NCBI RefSeq assembly: GCF_000463015.1
Contig: NC_022247.1
Location: 2,604,001-2,668,000 of the forward strand
DNA: 64,000 bases
Source: Variovorax paradoxus B4
GTDB lineage: Bacteria > Pseudomonadota > Gammaproteobacteria > Burkholderiales > Burkholderiaceae_C
Reading direction: 5' to 3'
Shown piece after piece: positions 57,422-64,000 of the stretch (position 1 is its first letter; each line of letters begins with the position of its first letter). Below the pieces are notes generated by a model. The model was not told where the DNA came from. It saw nothing but the letters and a program-made list of their open reading frames with translations, and did no database searches. A program made the translations under genes and the position numbers.

Positions 57422-58318
57422 TCAGGGGGGCGAGGACTGCTCGGCGCCACGGCCTGCAGGATTGGAAGCGGACGATGGCGGCGAAACCTGGGCGGCAGCC
57501 GATGGCATGGGTACCTGCGCCTCGGCCGGAACCGGCTGCGACGCGGCGGCGGACGCGTCGGACGGGGAGGGCGTGGACACGACGGACGGGACGCGCTCCG
57601 GCGGCGAAGCCACCATGATGGCGGCGGCAGGCGCCGTGGCTGGCAGGGGCGTTGCAGGCGGGGCCAGCATGATGCGGGGCGTGTGCTGCCCCGCAGGCGT
57701 CACGGCCGGCACCGTCACGAGTTTCTGGGCTGGAACAGGACGCACCGGAATGGCGGCACCGCGCGGCTTGGCGGGGGCGCGCTCCGCCAGCCGGCGCTTT
57801 TCTTCCGCGCTCAAGGCCTGGTACTCCTCCCACTTGGCCCTGCGTTCGTCGGCAGGGACGCGCTTCACCTCGGCAAAATTGAGGCGCGCCTGGGCCCGCT
57901 GCTGATTGCTCAGGGCTGCCCATTCGATCATGCGGCTGTGCAGGGTGGTTTGGTCATCGGCCGACATGTTCGCGTAATTGCGTGACAGTGCCAGCCATTT
58001 GCGCTTGTGCCCCGGGTTCAAGGCGTGCCAGTGCGACGCGAGCGGCCGCAGCGCCTGCTGCTGCTCCGCGGTGAGTTCGCTCCAGTATGGCTTGGTCGCT
58101 GGAGCGGTCTTCGAAGCCGAAGCCGAAGCCGAGGCCGAAGCCGTTGCCGCTTGCGCGGCACCGCCGGCAGATTTGAGCGGCTCGGAACGAGGTTGGGCGC
58201 TGGCGAGTGTCAGGCCGAACAGCGCAACGGCGAGCGCGCCCGCCCAAATGACTGCGCCCGACGTTGGCGGGCGCAGCGGGCGGGGCGTAGCGGTGCGGGA
58301 GGCGGAAGGGCGTCGCAT
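57422..58318 (-). CDS. DUF3106 family protein
   Basis: 298 residues. Begins with a basic stretch and a membrane anchor or signal (AVIWAGALAVALFGLTLASA), so it is probably periplasmic. The DUF3106 part is PYWSELTAEQQQALRPLASH WHALNPGHKRKWLALSRNYA with repeated W-x-x-L, and WEEYQALSAEEKRRLAE. The last 120 residues are Pro/Ala/Ser-rich and probably disordered. A hexanucleotide repeat codes Ala-Ser pairs at about residue 60-70. Lies 14 bases after the DUF3619 stop. No function established. Confidence 0.85.
   Translation of the reverse strand: MRRPSASRTATPRPLRPPTSGAVIWAGALAVALFGLTLASAQPRSEPLKSAGGAAQAATASASASASASKTAPATKPYWSELTAEQQQALRPLASHWHALNPGHKRKWLALSRNYANMSADDQTTLHSRMIEWAALSNQQRAQARLNFAEVKRVPADERRAKWEEYQALSAEEKRRLAERAPAKPRGAAIPVRPVPAQKLVTVPAVTPAGQHTPRIMLAPPATPLPATAPAAAIMVASPPERVPSVVSTPSPSDASAAASQPVPAEAQVPMPSAAAQVSPPSSASNPAGRGAEQSSPP
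58113..58141. repeat. Short hexanucleotide repeat in DUF3106 gene
   Basis: The unit gaagcc is repeated about five times, with one variant gaggcc. It encodes alternating Ser-Ala; copy changes by whole units keep the frame. Confidence 0.6.
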
Positions 58319-58332
58319 TCGTTCAACGGGAC

Positions 58333-58755
58333 TCAGTCAGAGGCGCCGTCGGCCTTGAGGAACTGGGCAAAACCAGGGTCGGTGTAGGCGGCCGGAGGGA
58401 GATCGCCCGTGAGCAGTGCGGAATCGACTTCCGCCAGTTCGCTGGCACGGTCTTCGTCCTGCAGCACGCTGATGGTGATCAGCCCCGCAACCAGCGCAAT
58501 CAGGGGCACCACCGAACCGATGCGGGTCCACCAGCCGCCGCCCATTGTTGCCACATGCCCGGATTGCATGACCACCGAAGCTGCCCGCAACTGGGGCGAC
58601 TGCTTGCGCATGGCAACGGCTTGCGCGCGCGCCACCCGCAGCCGCTCGCCGATGTCGTGCGGCAGCTCCCGGCTGCCGTCGGACAGCCGCGCAGCGACAC
58701 GCTGGCCGAATTGATCCTCGGCAGCAAAAGAAGAGGTTGAAACCTTAGTGTTCAT
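58333..58755 (-). CDS. DUF3619 family single-span membrane protein, possible anti-sigma factor
   Basis: 140 residues. About 77 cytoplasmic-type residues (AAEDQFGQRVAARLSDGSRE, IGERLRVARAQAVAMRKQSP), one transmembrane helix at about 78-99 (IGSVVPLIALVAGLITISVL), then about 40 residues outside. The start overlaps the sigma-factor stop (ATGA at 58752-58755). Topology, size and coupling match anti-sigma factors, but I do not see a zinc anti-sigma motif; the assignment is inference. The name DUF3619 is from the family look. Confidence 0.8.
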   Translation of the reverse strand: MNTKVSTSSFAAEDQFGQRVAARLSDGSRELPHDIGERLRVARAQAVAMRKQSPQLRAASVVMQSGHVATMGGGWWTRIGSVVPLIALVAGLITISVLQDEDRASELAEVDSALLTGDLPPAAYTDPGFAQFLKADGASD

Positions 58756-59318
58756 AGCGAAATTCCCTTGGCTTTGAGCGCCTTGCTCAGGGCGTGTACG
58801 GCCCGCGAACAATGGGTTTTGACGCTGCCTTCGGAGCAGCCCATTGCAGCGGCCGTCTCCGCCACATCCATTTCTTCCCAGTAACGCATCAGGAAAGCCT
58901 CGCGTTGACGACCTGGCAAAGCTGCGATCTGTTCTTCGATCTCGTGGAAGACCTGGGCGCGGCGGGTCGTGTCCTCGGCACTCTCCGTTTCTCTGGAGTC
59001 GGTTGGCGAGACGAAGTTCTCCAGCAGATCGAAATCTCCGTCGTCGCCGGCAGATTCGAAGTCGCCGAGGTTGGAGAACAGGGCGCGGCGGGTTTTCTGC
59101 CGGCGGAACCAGTCGAGCGTGCAATTCGAAAGGATGCGCTGGAACAGCATCGGCAGCTCTTCCTGCGGCTTGTCGCCGTAGTGCTGCGCCAGCTTCATCA
59201 TGCTGTCCTGCACGATGTCGAGTGCCGCTTCCTCGTCCCGCACGTGGTAGACCGAGCGCTTGAAAGCGCGCCGTTCGACGCTCTTCAGAAAGTCGGAAAG
59301 TTCTTGTTCAGTGGCCAA
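58752..59318 (-). CDS. ECF-type RNA polymerase sigma factor
   Basis: 188 residues from the preferred start. Region 2 is SVYHVRDEEAALDIVQDSMM and LPMLFQRILSNCTLDWFRRQ; region 4 is AALPGRQREAFLMRYWEEMD and ETAAAMGCSEGSVKTHCSRA. Acidic linker FESAGDDGDFDLLENF separates them. I use the TTG at 59318 because related proteins begin (M)ATEQELSDFLKSVE; an ATG at 59450 in the same frame adds 44 residues of basic sequence without family resemblance, and the precise start is uncertain. It directs transcription of a stress or envelope regulon, probably its own downstream genes. Confidence 0.88.
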   Translation of the reverse strand: MATEQELSDFLKSVERRAFKRSVYHVRDEEAALDIVQDSMMKLAQHYGDKPQEELPMLFQRILSNCTLDWFRRQKTRRALFSNLGDFESAGDDGDFDLLENFVSPTDSRETESAEDTTRRAQVFHEIEEQIAALPGRQREAFLMRYWEEMDVAETAAAMGCSEGSVKTHCSRAVHALSKALKAKGISL

Positions 59319-59603
59319 GCGAGAGGGGGCGCCGCGGGCGCCGCGTGGGGAATGGGGGTATCGGGAAGCGCTTATGTTTTTCTGCCGCGGATTATGCCCC
59401 CGTGCCTTTTCATGGGGATTTTTGCGCGGCGGCAAGCCCATCAATGTCATAATCCGCGCTGCAAGTCAAAAGGCAAACGGGTCACGGTCCGGCGGAACAT
59501 CAGTCCGCTCATGGCTTTGGCCTCAAGTCCTGGCGCGGCCCCACAAGGGCTGGCAAGGGGCACCCAAGGTTTTTCGTTCCCGAAAAAACTCCAAAGGTTG
59601 ATC

Positions 59604-61388
59604 ATGGAAATCTCGAAGGCGGAACTCGCTTCCGCAGCAGCCGCGTCCTCTGGCGCCGGCAACCCAACGCAAGAACTCATGGGCGCTGAAGTGCTGGTCA
59701 AGGCACTGCAGGCCGAAGGCGTCCAGTACATCTGGGGCTACCCCGGTGGCGCGGTTCTGTACATCTACGACGCGTTCTACAAGCAGGACACCATCCAGCA
59801 CGTGCTGGTACGCCACGAGCAGGCAGCCGTCCACGCGGCCGACGGCTATGCGCGTGCCACCGGCGAGGTCGGCGTGGCGCTGGTCACCTCGGGCCCCGGC
59901 CTGACCAATGCGGTCACCGGCATCGCCACGGCGTACATGGACTCGATCCCGATGGTGATCATCTCGGGTCAGGTACCCACCGCCGCCATCGGCCTGGATG
60001 CCTTCCAGGAATGCGACACCGTGGGCATCACCCGCCCCATCGTGAAGCACAACTTCCTCGTCAAGGATCCCAAGGATCTGGCCATGACGATGAAAAAGGC
60101 CTTCCACATCGCCCGCAGCGGCCGTCCCGGCCCGGTGGTGGTGGACGTGCCCAAGGACGTCTCCTTCAAGAAGACCCCGTACGCCGGCTATCCCGACAAG
60201 GTCGAGATGCGCTCGTACAACCCGGTGCGCAAGGGCCACGGCGGCCAGATCCGCAAGGCGCTGCAGCTGCTGCTGAATGCCAAGCGCCCGTACATCTACA
60301 CGGGCGGCGGCGTGCTGCTTGGCAACGCCTGCAACGAACTGCGCACGCTGGTCGACATGCTCGGCTATCCGGTCACCAACACGCTGATGGGCCTGGGCGC
60401 CTACCCGGCGAGCGACCGCAAGTTCCTGGGCATGCTGGGCATGCACGGCACCATCGAAGCCAACAATGCGATGCAGAACTGCGACGTGCTGCTGGCCGTG
60501 GGCGCGCGCTTCGACGACCGCGTGATCGGCAACCCGAAGCATTTCGCGCAGAACGAACGCAAGATCATCCACGTCGACATCGATCCGTCGAGCATTTCCA
60601 AGCGCGTGAAGGTCGACATCCCGATCGTCGGCGACGTGAAGGACGTGCTCACCGAACTGATCTCGATGATCCGCGAGAGCACCACCAAGCCCGACGCCGG
60701 CGCACTGGCCGACTGGTGGAAGACCATCGAGGCCTGGCGCTCGCGCGACTGCCTCAAGTACGACCGCGGCAACAAGGACGTGATCAAGCCGCAGTACGTG
60801 GTCGAAACCCTCTGGAACATGACCAAGGACGCCGACGCGTACATCACGTCGGACGTGGGCCAGCACCAGATGTGGGCCGCGCAGTACTACCGCTTCGACG
60901 AGCCGCGCCGCTGGATCAATTCGGGCGGCCTGGGCACCATGGGCGTCGGCATTCCGTACGCCATGGGCATCAAGCTCGCGAAGCCCGATTCGGAAGTGTT
61001 CACCATCACCGGCGAAGGCTCGGTGCAGATGTGCATCCAGGAACTCTCCACCTGCCTGCAATACAACACGCCGATCAAGATCTGCTCGCTCAACAACCGC
61101 TACCTGGGCATGGTGCGCCAGTGGCAGGAGATCGAATACTCCGGCCGCTACAGCCACAGCTACATGGACGCGCTCCCCAATTTCGTGAAGCTGGCCGAGG
61201 CCTATGGCCATGTCGGCATGCTGATCGAGCGTCCACAAGACGTGGAGCCGGCGCTGCGCGAAGCACGCAAGCTCAAGGACCGCACGGTGTTCATGGATTT
61301 CCGCACCGACCCCACCGAGAACGTGTTCCCGATGGTCAAGGCGGGCATGGGCATCACCGAGATGCTGCTGGGTTCCGAAGATCTCTGA
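59604..61388 (+). CDS. ilvB: Acetolactate synthase large (catalytic) subunit
   Basis: 594 residues. Thiamine diphosphate enzyme that starts valine/isoleucine/leucine synthesis. The N-terminal catalytic Glu is in VLVRHEQAAVHAADGYARAT; TPP/metal motif includes GEGSVQMCIQELSTCLQYNT and NNRYLGMVRQWQEIEYSG; FAD contacts lie in the middle domain (GAYPASDRKFLGMLGMHGTI). Start at ATG 59604 (MEISKAELASA) follows AAAGG. The 153-base leader 59451-59603 contains a weak stem (gtttttcg/cgaaaaaac) but I see no leader peptide. Upstream of ilvH, DUF4282 and ilvC. Confidence 0.97.
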   Translation: MEISKAELASAAAASSGAGNPTQELMGAEVLVKALQAEGVQYIWGYPGGAVLYIYDAFYKQDTIQHVLVRHEQAAVHAADGYARATGEVGVALVTSGPGLTNAVTGIATAYMDSIPMVIISGQVPTAAIGLDAFQECDTVGITRPIVKHNFLVKDPKDLAMTMKKAFHIARSGRPGPVVVDVPKDVSFKKTPYAGYPDKVEMRSYNPVRKGHGGQIRKALQLLLNAKRPYIYTGGGVLLGNACNELRTLVDMLGYPVTNTLMGLGAYPASDRKFLGMLGMHGTIEANNAMQNCDVLLAVGARFDDRVIGNPKHFAQNERKIIHVDIDPSSISKRVKVDIPIVGDVKDVLTELISMIRESTTKPDAGALADWWKTIEAWRSRDCLKYDRGNKDVIKPQYVVETLWNMTKDADAYITSDVGQHQMWAAQYYRFDEPRRWINSGGLGTMGVGIPYAMGIKLAKPDSEVFTITGEGSVQMCIQELSTCLQYNTPIKICSLNNRYLGMVRQWQEIEYSGRYSHSYMDALPNFVKLAEAYGHVGMLIERPQDVEPALREARKLKDRTVFMDFRTDPTENVFPMVKAGMGITEMLLGSEDL

Positions 61389-61501
61389 GCGATCCTCGGC
61401 GCATTCGCTTTCAATCACTCTTTACTGACGAATCTATTGCCCGCCGAGCCCGCGCATTACCGTGCACGGGGGAGGGCGGCGAAAAGAGGAGTCACGCAAA
61501 C

Positions 61502-61993
61502 ATGAAACACATCATTGCAGTGCTGCTGGAAAACGAGCCGGGTGCTCTTTCCCGCGTGGTGGGCCTGTTCTCGGCCCGTGGCTACAACATCGAATCGCTG
61601 ACCGTCGCACCGACCGAGGACGCGAGCCTCTCGCGCATGACCATCGTCACCGCCGGCTCGGACGACGTGATCGAACAGATCACCAAGCATCTCAACCGGC
61701 TGATCGAAGTGGTGAAGGTCGTCGACCTGACCGAAGGCGCCTATACGGAGCGCGAACTCATGATGGTGAAGGTGCGCGCAGTCGGCAAGGAGCGCGAGGA
61801 AATGATGCGCATGGCCGAGATCTTCCGCGGCCGCATCATCGACGTCACGGACAAGAGCTACACCATCGAACTCACCGGCGACCACGGCAAGAACGACGCT
61901 TTCCTGGAAGCGATCGACCGTAGCGCTATCCTCGAGACCGTCCGCACCGGTGCCAGCGGCATCGGGCGCGGCGAGCGCATCCTGCGCGTGTAG
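61502..61993 (+). CDS. ilvH: Acetolactate synthase small (regulatory) subunit
   Basis: 163 residues, standard. ACT domain MKHIIAVLLENEPGALSRVV GLFSARGYNIESLTVAPTED binds valine for feedback control of IlvB; the C-terminal part REEMMRMAEIFRGRIIDVTD is also typical. It follows ilvB after 113 bases, which is a wider gap than usual in this operon. Confidence 0.97.
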   Translation: MKHIIAVLLENEPGALSRVVGLFSARGYNIESLTVAPTEDASLSRMTIVTAGSDDVIEQITKHLNRLIEVVKVVDLTEGAYTERELMMVKVRAVGKEREEMMRMAEIFRGRIIDVTDKSYTIELTGDHGKNDAFLEAIDRSAILETVRTGASGIGRGERILRV

Positions 61994-62048
61994 GGGGTGA
62001 AGATCCCCTCAGTTCCACTGTTCTAAACCAACACACGAGGAGAAGGTA

Positions 62049-62321
62049 ATGCAAGACTTGCTGGGTTTCGAGAAGATGGTCACCCCGATCGTCATCCGGA
62101 TACTGTATTTCCTGGGGTTGCTGGTGGTATTGATTTCCGGTGTGAGCGCGCTTTTCAGCGGCGGCTTCAGAGGCATTCTTACCGGCATCGCCATTTTGAT
62201 TTTTGGCGCGATCATGGTTCGCGTCTACAGCGAATTGCTGATCCTGCTGTTCCGCATTCACGACAACCTCGTGTCCATCAACCAGCAAATGAAGGACCGG
62301 AATCCCTCCGGCCAACTGTGA
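62049..62321 (+). CDS. Small DUF4282-like membrane protein
   Basis: 90 residues with two hydrophobic helices (IVIRILYFLGLLVVLISGVS and ILTGIAILIFGAIMVRVYSE) and a short polar tail. It resembles the DUF4282 family of small two-helix proteins; no function is known. It has its own ribosome site (gaggagaagg) and lies between ilvH and ilvC, so it is probably transcribed with the branched-chain amino acid genes. Confidence 0.8.
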   Translation: MQDLLGFEKMVTPIVIRILYFLGLLVVLISGVSALFSGGFRGILTGIAILIFGAIMVRVYSELLILLFRIHDNLVSINQQMKDRNPSGQL

Positions 62322-62362
62322 GTGAACGCACCCCCGCACAGGGGGTGCCAGAGATTAAATAG

Positions 62363-63391
<1,029 letters not shown>

Positions 63392-63405
63392 TCCGCCGAT
63401 GAACC

Positions 63406-63457
63406 GGGTGCCGCGGCACCCGTTTTCCGAGGGCCACCCGCTGGGGTGGCCTTTTTT
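63406..63457 (+). terminator. Tandem terminators after ilvC
   Basis: The first hairpin, GGGTGCC/GGCACCC (63406-63421), is followed by gttttc. The second, GGCCACCC/GGGTGGCC with a GCTG loop (63432-63451), is followed by six T residues. Together they end the ilv transcript. Confidence 0.88.
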
Positions 63458-63499
63458 CATGACGGGGCGAACCATCCCCCTGAACTACACTGCGAACCC

Positions 63500-63583
63500 A
63501 TGCGATTTACAGATCAAGAAGCTATCGAATGGATAGCTGTTCGCGCAGTGCCCACGAGGGACGGAGGCAAATTCAATGCATGA
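63500..63583 (+). other. Possible 27-codon upstream frame and palindrome before pssA
   Basis: ATG at 63500 opens a frame (MRFTDQEAIEWIAVRAVPTR DGGKFNA) whose stop at 63581-63583 overlaps the pssA start at 63576. AGCTATC/GATAGCT (63520-63538) forms a hairpin inside it, resembling a short dispersed intergenic palindrome of this family. Coding potential is unproven; the overlap could couple translation or be chance. Confidence 0.25.
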
Positions 63584-64000
63584 CGACACGGTTCCCGACG
63601 AGGTGCCGCCGCGCAAGCGCCGCAAGGGCATCTACATACTGCCGAACCTGTTCACGCTCGCTGCGCTGTTCGGCGGCTTCTATTCGGTCGTGATGGCGAT
63701 GAACGCGCGCTTCGATCTTGCGGCGCTCGGCGTGTTCGCCGCAATGATCCTCGACAGCCTGGACGGCCGCGTGGCCCGCATGACCAACACGCAGAGCGCG
63801 TTCGGCGAGCAGATGGATTCGCTGTCCGACATGGTGTCGTTCGGCGCCGCTCCTGCGCTCATCGCCTATGAATGGTCGCTCAAGGGACTGGGCCGCTGGG
63901 GCTGGATTGCGGCCTTCGTCTACTGCGCCTGCGCGGCGCTGCGCCTGGCGCGCTTCAACGTCAATACCGGCGTGGTCGACAAGCGCTGGTTCCAGGGGCT
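63576..64000 (+). CDS. pssA: CDP-diacylglycerol-serine O-phosphatidyltransferase, 3' end outside the window
   Basis: The first 141 residues are present. Starts MHDDTVPDEVPPRKRRKGIY followed by ILPNLFTLAALFGGF, as in PssA proteins. The CDP-alcohol phosphotransferase motif is complete: D-G-x2-A-R-x8-G-x3-D-x3-D in DSLDGRVARMTNTQSAFGEQ and MDSLSDMVSFG. It makes phosphatidylserine, the precursor of phosphatidylethanolamine. Association with ilvBHC is common in Burkholderiales. The gene continues past base 64000. Confidence 0.92.
   Translation, partial: MHDDTVPDEVPPRKRRKGIYILPNLFTLAALFGGFYSVVMAMNARFDLAALGVFAAMILDSLDGRVARMTNTQSAFGEQMDSLSDMVSFGAAPALIAYEWSLKGLGRWGWIAAFVYCACAALRLARFNVNTGVVDKRWFQG

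Noticed and set aside
59319..59450. Extended N-terminus of the sigma factor from the ATG at 59450
   Set aside because: The added 44 residues are basic and unlike family members; kept as an alternative but not used.

Overview
The window is GC-rich and densely coded. It looks like a chromosomal segment of a betaproteobacterium of the order Burkholderiales, family Comamonadaceae, most likely Variovorax or a close relative. I infer this from the pst-phoU-phoB-phoR block, the 4.5S RNA/dnaX/ybaB/recR block, the ilvB-ilvH-ilvC-pssA order and the overall protein flavour. No species can be proven from sequence reading alone. I saw no transposase, phage gene, CRISPR array or rRNA. The one stable RNA gene I can support is the signal recognition particle RNA on the minus strand at about 24124-24226.

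Layout. 1-8636: end of an unidentified gene, ppx (minus), then the phosphate regulon pstS-pstC-pstA-pstB-phoU-phoB-phoR behind a textbook Pho box. 8578-15069: MATE transporter, a glycosyltransferase-like membrane protein, L31 (rpmE2), a Gfo/Idh/MocA oxidoreductase, rho and trxA. 15228-22317: an AddB-like nuclease, an AddA-like helicase/nuclease and a flavoprotein, coupled by ATGA overlaps. 22386-24063: HxlR regulator and divergent methyltransferase. 24124-27285: SRP RNA, dnaX (with a nine-A slippery run), ybaB, recR. 27334-30652: MAPEG protein and an NMT1-type ABC importer. 30694-34338: lytic transglycosylase, gloB, methyltransferase, rnhA. 34372-37483: molybdenum cofactor genes moeA-mobA-moaA. 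37585-39621: aldehyde dehydrogenase and a secreted peroxiredoxin.

39666-45802 is the most unusual part: a same-strand run of a phospholipase D/cardiolipin synthase-like lipoprotein, a sterol desaturase-family hydroxylase, a fatty acid desaturase, a 647-residue fusion of a KAS III-type ketosynthase with a haem-oxygenase-like diiron oxidase domain, and a protein I do not recognise. It reads as an acyl-chain modifying pathway and is my best candidate for an undescribed system. 45820-47209 holds three small unrecognised genes and an AT-richer gap.

47203-48785: a PF10118-type metal-dependent hydrolase divergent from a TetR regulator, with two copies of the same operator-like palindrome between them. 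48833-52529: pyrophosphate handling, with a membrane proton-pumping pyrophosphatase carrying a C-terminal OmpA-like domain, divergent from soluble ppa. 52560-56405: acyltransferase-like protein, nadE, glnB, LOG-family hydrolase. 56437-59318 (minus): sigma factor, DUF3619, DUF3106, RDD protein and diacylglycerol kinase, three of the junctions in this group being tight or overlapping. 59604-64000: ilvB, ilvH, a small membrane protein, ilvC, tandem terminators, and the start of pssA running off the end.
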